Part shown: in pieces, positions 21,821 to 33,668 of the stretch
Layout of the letters: each line of letters starts with the position of its first letter
How positions within the stretch are numbered: position 1 is the first letter of the stretch
Origin: Waltergamsia citrina
Taxonomy: Eukaryota; Ascomycota; Sordariomycetes; Hypocreales; Bionectriaceae
Assembly: GCA_022814615.1 (NCBI GenBank)
Contig: JAKLNE010000010.1
Coordinates: 496,001 to 560,000 of the forward strand
Reading direction: 5' to 3'
DNA length: 64,000 nt
Position numbers and translations under genes: made by a program
Notes under the pieces: generated by a model
The model's input: only the letters and a program-made list of their open reading frames with translations
Database searches by the model: none
Told to the model about the DNA's origin: nothing

Positions 21821-23702
21821 ACAAAATGGGACCAAGTTGAGTCTTAGACGAAGAAGTCGTCAACAGGGCATGGTCCGCAGTAACTGGATCTTCACAAGGC
21901 GCATCATCCGGGTTTCCGACCGCCCACGGGGTGACCCTGAGGGTTCTCATCGACCTCACAACGTGGAACATCTCGCAGATAGAAGGTGATGATCTCATCG
22001 TAAGCCTTCCACCCACCGGCTATGATGCCAAAGGGCTCGCGAAACAGACCTGCCGACCGCCCGGTGTGGGGAGATCGACGAGGGATCTGAAACAGAGAAC
22101 AGACTCGGAGCTTCGGCAGCAGAGTCTCCAAGTCAGCAGTATTGCGTGGAAACTAGGCCTCGGTGGGATGTGAAACGTTGAAACACTAAGCCCAATGGGA
22201 TGGGATTGTAACAGCCTCTCTCCGCGTGGCATCGGGTGCTTGTCAAACGACGGCGTGTGTAGCCAGTCAGATGGGTTAGCGTGGCTGGGCGGTCGTAAGG
22301 GTTGGACCCTTTCAGGTCCTCAAGGACCCTGGAAACCCCCCCCCAAGGACCCCATGCCAAGGCGGGATGGGATGGGTTAACTCCGGCGTGCCGGCGTGGA
22401 AACGGATGACTGCACAGTTGGTAGGGCGGCATGAAGTGATACTGCGTGGCAAATATTACTTGTGGCTCATCCTCACCATCCCACATTGTCCTTCTAGAAG
22501 TCAAGATGGAAGTACACGTCGATCAATTCAGCCATTCAGAGCGCTGCACTAGAGACAGGCATGGAGGTCATCTCGAAAGGTATTCCGTCTGGGCAGATGT
22601 CATTGCTTTGCTACGACGCTAACTCCGGTCAACAACTCACATTCAGGCACGAAGACATTCTTAGAGGCTGCTCTCATGCCGATAGCGCTAGGAACTAGAT
22701 ACAACATTTGAGACATGCAAATAATCTTCTGATTGGCACTTCGGTATTTTTGGATGCTATTTTGCCCGTGCAAGCCTAGAAAAGCGATAAACATTTTGAT
22801 AATCACAAGGTGGCGGCCGTTGCATATCGTGGAAATATGGCCACCGGCCAGATAGCCGACGAGATATCCGGGTGGTATGCACACATTTTGGCTCGAGTGG
22901 ATGTTCATCGTCATGGTCATGGTTATGACGACGGACAAGGACATCCCTGGGCGAACTTGCGTAATGCCTGTACTGCAAAATTTCGAATGAACATCCCGTT
23001 GTTCGGAGCGCACGTGCCAGATGATGTCGTTTATCCCACATGGGATAACTACCCCAGTATCCAAATTCTCCATAGACCTGCGACTTACGATCCTACTCCG
23101 AACTTGCCGTCATTATAGAGATGTAAATTACTAAAACATTCGTAAGGCTTCGTGAGGCTGAGAACGGGTTCCCGCGTTGGAATCGGTGACGGAATCTTCC
23201 TACGGATAATACTGCCGCAGCGAGCGGCACAGCAACACTATCTGCATAAACATACAGAATGACAGCTGCAGGGTCCGCGCGGCATCGCCCGATGGTACAA
23301 ACTTCGTCATCTCACTCAGCCCTGTCACCACCTTGCACTCCCAACGCCAACGCGAACACTCGCTCATTCAATTTATCAAATTCCTTAGAAACTTCTTTAT
23401 TTCGCCTTGTAAAGTCGTCAATGATTGTAATGTTCTATTTATTCCGCGCTGTACGTTGTCGTGACCGCAGAGCGCAGCGTCCGTTGGCAGGCGGAAATGG
23501 ATGCAACACGACGATCTGGAAGCTACTAAGGCGTCTTTAGTTCTCCACATGGCCCCCGGTTCTCGGCACTGATAGCACCCCGACATTCCGTGAAACGCCC
23601 AATTACTAAATTACTGAATATAGAGAAACGCCGTCATAATAATCTTGGAATGAGATAGCATTGCCAAAGACCACATTAGTTGAATGTGATGAAGCAGGCG
23701 GT

Positions 23703-23732
23703 GATAATGACGCCGGCGATAATAACGCCGGC
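23703..23732. repeat. 15-bp tandem duplication
   Basis: Two adjacent copies of GATAATGACGCCGGC / GATAATAACGCCGGC, differing at one base. No function is apparent. Confidence 0.8.
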
Positions 23733-24487
23733 ATGCAGCATCGTTATTGAAGTTGAAATGAGTGAAAGGTCGAGAATGCAATAGCTTGCTCGTACAAGCT
23801 GACTGAGTAAGGCCGGTGGCTTAGTGTCGTCCCTTCTCAAGTGACGTCGCTGGGATGTCCCTGCCGGCTACTCTTTAAGGCCTCCACATAAATACAGGGA
23901 CATCACCTCTTTTCTCACGACTGAACTTCGACAGTTTTATCTACCCTGAAGAAAGGGTCGATGACGGTCAACGTTGCTAAGAGGCGACCCGGAAGGGGGT
24001 ACCAAGGAGGTCACAGATGGGTCACCTAGATAGTAGGGTAACAATCTTGTTGTAGCCTAAAGAACTAAGATCTGGAACTAACTACAGGTACGGGAAGTGA
24101 GATCCTATATACCTAAGATCTCCGAACCCATGACAAACGTGGTCGAGTACAGGCTAGGCCAGGCCTACGTTTTGTTAGCTCGATCTTACCTTCCTCGTCG
24201 CTCATTATATCTAACTTGTCCTTTCAATATTAGGACAAATGGCATGGCTCTCACTTTCTACGAGTAGTCAGCTTGTCCCAGTCAACTTCAGAGGTTTCAA
24301 GGACATCACAAACCATAGACATTACATATCACAATGATCGAGAGTTCAAAGTTAGTTTTACAATCCACCGAGTCTTTATTGCGCGATCTATCACAAAAAC
24401 AATCTGGTTTGCTGTTCAAGACAAGTGATCAGCTGCAATACTCTTCCCCATGTCCATAGCCCGGATTCCATGATCCCAATCTGCGTG

Positions 24488-24538
24488 TATGGAGAAAAAG
24501 AAAAAGGAAAAAAGAAAAAAAAAAGAAAAAGAAAAAAA
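24488..24538. repeat. Purine-rich A/G microsatellite-like tract
   Basis: About 50 bp of nearly pure A and G on the plus strand, 3' of the minus-strand membrane-protein gene. Low-complexity sequence only. Confidence 0.85.
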
Positions 24539-24714
24539 CGCCATCCTTCCTGATTCCTCTATGCCCAAGCTCAATGCTCGCTAAACACCGTTCGCTCAAT
24601 GCGTAAACAAGTTTCCCCAACTCTGTGACAATCCATGCCCCAAGTCCTGTACAACTCCAATTCTCTCCATTTCCAGTATATCACCGGCTTGATATGGCCC
24701 GTTCAGATACCATC

Positions 24715-25416
24715 TCAAGTTGCCTTTAATCCAATTTGGACGTAGTCGTGTGCTACAAGAAGCTCAGAATCGCCTTGAATGTTGTTAGCAAGATGAAGAA
24801 ACGGGAGAGAAGCCTGCTGAGGGGTTACATACACCTCCTGATGAAGCCAAGCATCTACGTCTCGAGGACTGTAGATAATAGCAGGGCCGAAATGCCGGTG
24901 ATCTTAATGCTCAGCAGGCTCATTAGTGGTAGAAACGGCCCACTAAGCGCGCTCACTACCATGAGAGTGAGAGAGAGAAACATCGAACCAAGGTCCATCC
25001 TCGGAGCGCGCAGCGCCAGGGCGAAGAACGTCAGGCACGTCGGAATCAGGAAATTGACCAGTAGGAACGTGAGCGAGGGCAGGAAGCTGAGGTGCGAAGT
25101 CCTGAAGAGGAATGCCAGTGTCGCCGTTGCCGTTGTTCTCAGCCTCTTCACCAGCAGGGGTGTTCTCGATACCATGGCGTTCATTGTCGTAGATAGTGCA
25201 GATCTGGCAAGCAGAACGACCATACATGAGGAAGACAGAGTGGAGGCCGGCCTTGTGGAAAACAGAGACGAGAACAGGGAAGAAGCGTTCAAGAAGAAGC
25301 AGAGCAGAGCGAAGGCCACAAGCAACAAGCATGAAAGCAGGCGGAATGATGACGATCAGCAAGGCCACGGTAACAACCGCGCCATCTCGAGTAGAGAAGT
25401 CGAAAAGGACGGTCAT
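24715..25416 (-). CDS. Two-exon membrane protein of unknown family
   Basis: Exon 1 is 25416-24960 and exon 2 is 24902-24715, giving 214 residues; the 57-nt intron has a GTAGTG donor, a CTAAT branch-like site and a TTAAG acceptor. Splicing removes an early stop and opens 61 more residues of protein-like sequence ('FGPAIIYSPRDVDAWL...', '...VAHDYVQIGLKAT'). The N-terminus has two hydrophobic stretches at about 14-33 and 36-55 ('VVTVALLIVIIPPAFMLVACG'), so a hairpin or signal-anchor topology is likely. The middle is acidic and proline-rich. I do not recognise the family. A 246-codon plus-strand frame covers the same DNA but has a poor composition; the TATA box and CAAC-rich leader agree with the minus strand. 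Confidence 0.72.
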
Positions 25417-26674
25417 CTTGATCGTGGGACCTTGAACGATGCTTCAAGTTGGTTCGAGATGCTTGTTGGTGTGTAGATCGAAGGTCTGTTTTGTTGTTGT
25501 TGTCGTTGTGATGTTTCTCGATCAAGGGGTCAAGACTGTTGACAATTTCCACCGACTTGCGGTATAGGAGATTATTGACAAGGTCAACAGAGAAGACGTG
25601 GGAAGCTTGTTGTAGTAGCTTTTGTTGTTGTTGATGATCGAGAGGATGATGAGGAGGAGGGAAAAGACTTGGGGGGGGTAAAATTTTTGTATATATAGAC
25701 GTGCAAGAGTTCAGCAGTCCCGAAGAATCGTCGAGAACGCGTAGAGATCATAAAGTCTCGAACAAGAACCCAGGCAGTCCACATTCATACTCCAGAACTT
25801 CTACTACTAAATGTTTCTTTGTTCCATAATTGATATAGGATGGGTTCATCTTGGCACACAGGATCATGAGCCTGTGTTCGCGTCGCCCCTGAATTCACAT
25901 AATTGGTACAACGAGACAACGATCCTGGTATTATTGAACTACTTCTACCCAAGAACTAGATGAATTAGGAACATTGATGATCTTGTCCTATGAGCTAAGT
26001 CTGGGCTCAATCGAGTACATGGTAGTAGGAGCCCAACTCGCGTAACCCTAAGAGTACCAAAAGACAGTGAGCCTTGTCCTATAGAACGGTACCCATCTAG
26101 ACACCAGATCATCCCCTCAATCGGAAGATCCTGTGACCTTGTTCTGCGTATAACAAGTCTAGGTTCGCTGGACAACACGAGAGCTTTAGCCGCAATTCGC
26201 ATCGTCCCGAGAAGCACTTGGTGAATATAAGGGCACAATGAGCATTGTCCCGTTGTCCTGCCCATGACCAAATATTAGAACATCCATTCAATTGAGAAAG
26301 TTCGTTGATTTTATTGGGTGAAAGGGATTTGGACAAAGATGCCTAAGCTTGGGATATCAAGACATGGTCTATGCTCAGTGACAGCCGGAACTTAATCATA
26401 CTGAACCTTCCCATTCGCCGAGACCGAGTAGGCAAGCCACCACCTGCAGCTTCAAAGAGTTCCAAGTCTGAAGTACCAGCCTCAAATGTTGCCTACAGTA
26501 TATTATTTCAGCTCAACAACATGCTGAATATGGTAATATATACAAATCAGATCACCAGCCTTATTATGGTCACCTGCGCCACTACTCTGTATCTTGTTCA
26601 CAATGAGCTCACATCACTCTTTCCAAAAATGTCTCCCATTTAATCAAATGTTTTGGCATATATTTCCTTTTCTC
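25417..26674. other. Divergent intergenic region
   Basis: Holds the CAAC-rich leader and TATA box of the minus-strand membrane protein. About 25840-26340 has unique sequence with no coding frame of note. The A/T-rich end leads into the 2EXR gene. Confidence 0.5.
25689..25699 (-). promoter_or_regulatory. TATA box of the two-exon membrane protein gene
   Basis: CTATATATACA on the minus strand, about 275 bp upstream of the ATG at 25416. The sequence between is rich in CAA/CAAC triplets when read on the minus strand, as in the leader of the cysteine-rich gene. Confidence 0.5.
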
Positions 26675-27853
26675 ATGGCGGACGAACCTTATGCCGCTGT
26701 TGATGAAGCGTGTGCCGCCACGCACGATTTGGCTACAACCATGGCTGACTTAAGCATTGGCGGCACTTTCACGAACTTCACGGCCATGCCACAGGAGCTC
26801 CAAGACGAAGTATGGGCGTCTGTAGTCTCCAACCCTGGATTTCATTATCTCCAATTGGCAACTGCGAACAGAGATCTCCCTTCCGCTAGCATTGATAGTA
26901 ACAGACTCTCCGTCAAGCTTATAGGGCAAGAAATTGAAAGGGGCCGAAAGATCGACGTGGATGGGGAGATAGCCCTTGAGGTCGCTTTTGAACCGATGCC
27001 CCTAACTCTGACGGTCAGCCTCATACCCGCCGAGCGATACTACGGCGGAGGCAAGTCGCAGTTCGTGTTCAAGAAAGAGATACTGGCGAAGATTGCGTCG
27101 GTTCATCGAGCTGCGACTCATTTCATACCGCTGCTCCTCAACCCGGTCATGGCTATCCGTGTGAGGTACAGGGGATCACTCGTCTCGCTCGACGCCTTGA
27201 ACGATGTCATGCTCATCGACTTTTCCCTTTTTATCCCTTTTACCCGGGACCAGACGCTGCGTGTCCTTTTCGACTGTCCTCAACTTAAAGAGATTCGAAA
27301 AGTCGCGATTCGCTTCGATCCCACGTGGTATCTGAACTTTAATATGAGATCTGTCTCTTACAGACCCTGGCCTTGCCCTGTGTGCGGGCTCATACACGCG
27401 GATACTATTCCACCACGCCCTCGGATCGTATATCACTTTCTTGCGAGGCATTTTCCTACGCTGGAGGAGTTCTGGATCGCAGATGTTTTGATGCAACAGA
27501 TTGAATCCTCAGGGTCCAGCGGACAGAGAGAGCAGGACATGGTCTCCACATGTCGTCGACGTATGCCTAACCCCCCAACAGCTCCCCATTTCCTCCCCTT
27601 AATTTGACGGCCACTAAGACCTGCTTGGGTAGAGTATACTCAGAAGTATTACGCGTTCGGACAGACGTTCTACGAAGCAGACATATCGCACTGGTACGTG
27701 AGGCCGGGTGTCGTATGTATGCTAGAGTGGTTGCGAGAGCGCTACATCAGATACAACCGAACCAGCGAATTGGCCGTGCACAAGGCGCCGGAAAAGGTCA
27801 AATTTGGCATTCTGGGTCGCCTTAAGCACATCGGTCTCGACCGCTGTGTGTAG
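26675..27853 (+). CDS. 2EXR-type F-box-like protein
   Basis: Exons 26675-27560 and 27633-27853 give 368 residues; the 72-nt intron has a GTATGCC donor, a CTAAGAC branch-like site and a GGGTAG acceptor. Residues about 34-60 ('FTNFTAMPQELQDEVW') match the fungal 2EXR signature 'F..F..LP.ELR..IW'. A CPVCG pair lies near residue 230. The splice restores a strong C-terminal frame starting 'YTQKYYAFGQTFYEADISHW', whereas the unspliced frame ends in a proline-rich tail. Members are numerous in ascomycetes and have no known biochemical role. An upstream in-frame Met at 26594 would add 27 residues; 26675 is preferred because the acidic MADEPYA start better resembles the family. Confidence 0.8.
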
Positions 27854-30764
27854 ACACGAGGGAAATTCAGGGCGAAACGAAAAGCTAGTCACGCTGAAGC
27901 ATTTCGTCGGGATTTGAGACCGCGGCTGGGTCCGGAGCCGCCTTCAAGTCAGTACTTGAATCCAGATATGGTGGAAAGTATTGGCGGATGTGGGTTCCAG
28001 CTACATATGTATTCTCTAAATATATAAAAGGTCTATAAACTGATAAGCATCAGAGAAGACTTGGTGAACCTCTCAACTGATGCTATCCTAACGGACATAA
28101 CCCTTCGTGTATTAAAGTGTATATTTATATTCCTGGACGTGTTCGGGCGTATCTTCCTTTGCAAATTCTCATCCATGTTTCTTTTCTACACTATGTGTAA
28201 TTATTGGTGTGTATTTTTGTCAGTATCTTCTTGGAGCCTTACGGAAATCATCGGGATGATATCCAATAGTAGCGAATCTATAACGCGCATCACCCAGACG
28301 TAGAACTGAGACCAGAATGCAATACGCTTAGGCAGAGTGTCTCATGACTTCGGGGACCGAGATGTGCAATGTGAAGATGGATTGGCCGAGGCAAGATTGC
28401 CAAGGCCAGGTGAACCATGTCCTCTGATCACTGGACGGAAGAATGTATCCGCATACGTACCAGAACTACTTGGTTTTAACACACCGACTTTGCTAGACAA
28501 AGACACGAGACCGAACAAAGAAAAGGGGTGCGGCACTCATCAACCAGGTGTTGTCTCCACAAGAACGACAACGTAGTAGGACCGATGGCTTGCGAGGAGA
28601 GACCACCTCTACCACGATGATGCCGAGGTATGGACGATCTAGAATTCCAGAAAATAAAAGGAATGAGAGAACAAGCGAAGGAAATGCAATGCAACACAGA
28701 CGAGCATGACGACATGGAGAATGACCAGGATGGCACGAGTAGAACTAATGCACAGTTGCGTACTGACCTTCGGGGCAACAGATGCGGGTTGAGGTCTGGG
28801 CCTTTGGGATCGACAATGATGAGATTCCCATTTGACGTCAGGGCAAAAGTCCATATTGACAGTGGTGGAAAAGGGAAAATAAATGCCTTGCACTTACAGA
28901 TTTGGCTTGGTGTGGGGCACTCTGCGGAGGAGTGGCTGCAGGAGTGCGGAGGGCACTGAATGAACAACAATGCTAGGTAGGGAAGCCCGCTAAGATTTTG
29001 AGTTGGTTGTCGTTATAGGCGTTCTTGTGGCGAACAATCCACTGACAGTGGTTGATTTATTGTTCGCTTCAGTACCGTACATTAAGGCATGGTACTTACC
29101 TTATTACACTTCATGAATTTGGTCCCTGGAACTGCAGGTGCGACAGGGAATATGCATGGCGCACCTGCCTGCGTGAAATCTACGAGGAAGACCCTGATGA
29201 CATCACGTCATTCTCGAATCGAAATCTTTTTTTGACGGCAGGAGCGAGTCTAGATGCGATTCCAATATCCTCTCGCGCCGTTTGATACAGCGATTCCATC
29301 CGAGCATCGTAGACAGACTCACTCCTCAATTCTAAGAAATGACAAGACGGCCATGTCGCGGCGTGTCCATCCTCCTCGCAAGGCGACACAACCGCCCCGC
29401 TGGCGTCCCACCACTCATCCCAACCCAGCTGTCAGTGCTCGTACTATCTGTACTCATTTGCGTCTCCGGCCTCGATTCCAGCTCAATGTCCAGCCCACCA
29501 GCGATCAACTTCACTTTCTGCCACGGCCTACACATGAGCGATCAGCACATTATCCTGAAAATCTCTCGTATTCCCAAGCAGTATATCGTCACTACCCAGT
29601 GAACCCTAGCACGTGCCGCTTACCGTGATCATCAACGCCTTGGCGCCGTTTTCACCTCAACACCACGCCCGGCTGGCCGCGATCATCACGTCTCCCTACC
29701 GGCGGATGAGTGTAGCTAGCACACGCCAAGAAGGCCAAGGGCCTTCTGCTCGAGATCTGCCCGCCATAGTCAGTCCGACAAGGCAATCCTAAGGGTATAT
29801 GTGCTGACCACTATGCACATCTCACATTTCGTCCGCCTCCCAGGAACCCCTTTGTTGCACATACTTAATCTTGTCTTACACTTATCACTGAAGTCATAAC
29901 CCCAATCAGAGAACACGATACTCAGCAGCTCGATTGCAGAAGCAATACCTCATGAAAGCCGCCGCTTCTTGGCTAAGACCGTATAGGAATACTAGCAGTC
30001 ATCGATTTTCGGTTTCCTTCATTCAAATGGGAATGTCACGTCTTTTTCCTGTTGCCGTTGCGAACCACCAACAGCGACGATCCAGAAGTGGTGTTGATGA
30101 TCCCCACCGTCGTCGCCGCTGTCGCCACTCAGATACTTTTCGCACCGCCCGATCAGCGCTGCTACTAACCATAGGCGGATACTCACAGGTGCCAGCAAGA
30201 CTCCCAGTCAGGATAAGGTGTGTAATGATGGGTCGGGGGAAAGAAAAATCACTCCCCCCTTCCAGTCCGAACCCGGCCCAGCCGACCAGGTCGCCCTGTC
30301 CGTTCTGTCTGGCCTGCAGTGAGATAGGAAGAGGGGAGGGGACTTCGCTCTCCGAAAACTTGTCTGTAGGCAAGGTGGAAAGCTATAAAGATGAGCCTTG
30401 ATCCCACCTCACGGACATCCCTGGTCCCCTTCATGCAAGATAAACGACTTATATTCTTGTCTAGAAGTCCGAAGGAACAGCCTTGCATCAGGACTTTCCG
30501 TCTTGTCACTCTTTTGGACTATTCAACCCTCCTCCATCATCATCTTGCCTCCATTCTGCCCTACGGCGCTGCGGCACTACTGCAGGGACTGGCAGGGGTT
30601 AGACAACCTTGACTGCTCTTTGCCCTCCCACCCTGGCCCGGCCAACGCTGTGCGGTCCCCGCACCCGACCTGCTCCCAATCCCAATCCACGGACTCTCCA
30701 GCCTCCGTTCCGCTGCTGCCATTAATCGGGGGTCTTGACCTTTGTTGACCCATGCTGTACTTCC
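27854..30764. other. Gene-sparse stretch (~2.9 kb)
   Basis: Several short frames overlap on both strands (28330-28970, 29050-29630, 29930-30510) without domain features. A minus-strand frame at 28639-28893 ends in a hydrophobic stretch but has no other support. The last ~300 bp (30450-30760) are strongly CT-rich and probably form the promoter of the 90-residue gene that follows. Confidence 0.4.
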
Positions 30765-31159
30765 ATGGCCTCCACGGCTGCTCAAGGCGCCTCGCGCTAC
30801 TTATCTACCACTACTCAGTGCGATATAACTCCCGAACAATGTCTACATCATAGCCTGCCTCTGCACAGATTTTAGGTCAATGAGGAGACCGTTCACTGCT
30901 ATCCAAACGCTCCGAGCTAATGACCCTCTTTCTCTCCAGAGTTGTCCCTAACGTTACGTCGCAACCAGCTGCTACTAGCACTCACGCAACCCTTGCTGCC
31001 GTAGCTGAAGACCCCTCGTACTGCATGGGTCGTTACATGAGAGACCTTGGTGGGCCTCCCGGTTATGCTCCTCGTTCCGAAGCAGAATCAAAGCTTCGTA
31101 TGACTACCATCATGAATTCTATCAACGAGCAGCTGCCGCGAACCAAGAATTCTCGATGA
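30765..31159 (+). CDS. Small two-exon hypothetical protein (90 aa)
   Basis: Exon 1 is 30765-30817 and exon 2 is 30940-31159. The intron starts GTGCGA and ends with a good branch and tract (GCTAATGAC...CTCTCCAG), and the phases agree. The product opens MASTAAQGASRYLSTTTQ and carries a distinctive 'YCMGRYMRDLGGPPGY' segment followed by 'SEAESKLRMTTIMNSINEQL', a likely helix. It has no signal peptide or membrane segment. The composition is strongly protein-like, unlike chance frames nearby, and the CT-rich upstream sequence fits a promoter. A further GTGAGT donor-like site follows the stop, possibly a 3' UTR intron. I do not recognise the family. Confidence 0.6.
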
Positions 31160-31663
31160 TGATGACAACGACAACCAATGTTGAGTGGTCCATGTGAACA
31201 CGGTGAGTAAAACGCTCATACTGCTTCATTTCTCATACCGACACGTCTTAGCTAACAAAGTAGTAAATTGCGATACAAGCATACCACCCAAAGGGACTGT
31301 TGTTGACGTGAAGGTAAAATTGAGCATGGAGGTGACCAGACCTCAATTGATGATACGTTATGATTGAATTTATGTATCTTGGGACTACTTGATATTGTCG
31401 GAATTTTCTATTTTCCAAAGAATGAGAAAAAAAGAAAAGAACCAACTTATGAGCGACTGTTTTAGCGACTGCATACATCCTGAGTGGATGAACTAGCATT
31501 GGGAAATATACACGATCTATACGCAGGCAGCGATCAGCATTTTTAATTCACATCTCCCTTTTCACCAGGTATTCGAATGAGCAATTGATTCGAGAGTCTA
31601 TTCGATTTAATCTAGAGGTTCATTCATGCTCCTAGACTCGCTTCCTGAGCTATCCTTCATTTC
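31160..31663. other. Convergent 3' flanks
   Basis: A/T-rich stretch between the small plus-strand gene and the stop of the minus-strand GMC enzyme. It may hold a 3' UTR intron of the former (GTGAGT at about 31202). Nothing else seen. Confidence 0.5.
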
Positions 31664-33668
31664 TTATTGGGCAAGCCCAAGCTCACGTAGCAGGATATCA
31701 GCGGCTTTCTCGCCAATTGTCAAAGCCGTGTTGTACGTGTTAGCGCCCACATTCTGCGGCGCGATACTCAGATCCGCCAGCTTTAATCCTTGAACGCCAT
31801 ACACATTCAGCGCCGCATCTACAGCCGCGCCATCCTCCCGCTTACCCATCTTACACGTCCCCAACCCATGCCACGTCGTTGCCGCCGTATTCCTTATATG
31901 CGCTTCCAGCACAGCATCATCCTCGGCACTGTACTCTAGATTCGGCACATCCTCCGGCAGCGGCTCTGTCAAATTCGCCAGGGCAGCCGGCGAGTTAGTT
32001 GCAAAGTTGGGTGCCCATTCAGGGAGTTCGCCGCGGTAGCATTTCATCCGGCGACTGATTTCTCGTAGGGTCTTGTACCCCCAGATGTGTTTCTTGACGT
32101 CGAGGCCTTTCGGGTCGCTGAGGTAGCCGCTTTCGAAGTCGTGGGGGTCGTCGATGGAGGGGCCGGTGATGTGCATGTGGCCGCGGGAGAAGGGGTAGAG
32201 GCTGAAGCAGACGACGGAGAGGTATTCGCCGTAGGGGACGCCTGGGGGTGGAGCGCCGGCGATGCTGGATGTCGACTATTAGCAAATTCGAGTGCGCAAT
32301 AATGTGAAACATGGATTTCACGTACGAGTTTACTAGAGACATGCCAATCATGGCCTTGTCTGGCTTGTTCTTGTAATGCTCCTGGTATGCCGCAAGGAAA
32401 TCTGGTCCCAAGGCCGCAGCCTCTTCCTCCGTTGGTCGGAACTTGGCGCCAATATCCTGAGCGTTAGTGCCCAGGACAGGATTCTTGGTCTTGATCAACT
32501 CAACGGGGTCCATAGTCCCAAAAACAATCCCATTGATAGTAGAACCATGCTCCAGATTCGTCTTGAACGGGTATATCATGTTTTGATGGTCCTCATATCC
32601 CACGCCAACGCCCTGATTCTCTGCGACAAGCGGCACACCAGCTTTGGAGAGGACCTCTGGGCGACCGATACCAGAGCGCTCCAAAACCAGAGGTGTTCCC
32701 AAAGTGCCGCAAGACACGACAACTTGCTTGCGCGCACGAACAGTGCGCTCCATCTTGCTCTCCTCAGGATGAAACTGTGGGTTTCGCCGGAATACTACAC
32801 CAACGGCGCGGCCGTCCTCAACCACCACACGAGCTACTTGCGATTCAACCACGACGTGCAGGTTAGGGTGCTTCTCGTCGCGAAGAAGTGGGTGGAGGTA
32901 CTGATGCGCCGTGTCTTGGCGGTACCCGGTGTCTGGATGAATGTAGCGCCTGCCGCGGGTCACGGCGTTGACGACTTTCATGTCAGCAAGGTCGTCGACC
33001 TCGGGGTAGCCGACTTTGTTGGCGGCGACGACAAAGTCGTCTTCGGAGGTGTGGAGACGGTGTGTGCCGGCCGAGATGTGGATTGGGCCGTTGTAGCCAT
33101 GGAGCTCCGCGTCGCCTTTGGCGTGGAATGTCTCAATCTGTAAAGTATGAGCAGATCTGCTATGAGGTGAATCCATAGCTTAAGCGACTCGGCTTACCTT
33201 CTTGATGAAAGGCAGTAGCTCATCAAACGTCCACCCAGGTACGTTCCAAGAGTCGTAATCAGACCGGGCAGGCCGATTGTACGCTCCCATATTGATAGAA
33301 GACGAACCGCCGAGGACGCTGCCTGCGGGTACGACCGGAGCGCGGCCATCGATGTGATCCGACGGCTTGGCTTGGTAGAAGATGGTGTTTTTGCTGCCGG
33401 GCGCGAGGTGGCCGAAGAACAACCCCATGTGCAAGATGGAAGGGTCATGATAGTTATCGGGCCCGCCCTCAATAATGAGGATGCTGAGGTTGGGGTCGGC
33501 CGAAGCGAGGCGGGAGGCAATGATACATCCGGCCGTGCCGCCTTGAGTGAGATGGTCATGTCAGATGTTTAAATGCCGTGTACAATATTGAGAGGGAGAG
33601 GACATACCGCCGGCGACGATTACGTCTACCTCTTTGATCTCATCGGGAAGAGTCTGGTAAATACCCAT
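31664..33668 (-). CDS. GMC oxidoreductase, alcohol oxidase-like
   Basis: Exons 33668-33608, 33541-33198, 33137-32326 and 32264-31664 give 605 residues, all in phase. The FAD-binding dinucleotide motif is split by the first intron and restored as 'VIVAGGGTAGC'. The GMC signatures 'GSVLGGSSSINMGAYNRP' and 'GTLGTPLVLERSGIG' follow. The C-terminal catalytic pair is His in 'TTWHGLGTCKMG' and Asn in 'GANTYNTALTIGEKAADIL', as in alcohol oxidases. The reaction would be flavin-dependent oxidation of an alcohol to an aldehyde with production of hydrogen peroxide. There is no signal peptide, and the C-terminus (LGLAQ) is not a PTS1 peroxisomal signal, unlike classical methanol oxidase. A cytosolic enzyme or another substrate is therefore likely. 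Confidence 0.93.

Larger units (their letters stand above)
21640..24714. other. Gene-sparse stretch (~3 kb), possible transposon or gene remnants
   Basis: The first ~190 bp are the leader and promoter of the cysteine-rich gene. At 22600-23118 frames overlap on both strands; the minus one has a faint MFS-like 'GYLVGYLAGG' segment, but no intact gene can be built. About 23880-24260 has a TATA-like 'CATAAATA' and ends near a TTGTCCT...AGGACAA inverted pair, so it could be an old LTR fragment; that is a guess. A purine-rich tract lies at 24488-24538. No gene is supported. Confidence 0.4.

Noticed and set aside
22600..23118. Overlapping frames on both strands with a faint MFS-like segment
   Set aside because: Neither strand yields a full domain, start or splice pattern; kept only as a remark on the stretch.
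24736..25476. Plus-strand 246-codon frame
   Set aside because: Basic, unstructured composition with no domain; the spliced minus-strand gene explains the region better.
32376..33143. Plus-strand 255-codon frame
   Set aside because: Antisense to the GMC oxidoreductase exon with all family motifs on the minus strand.
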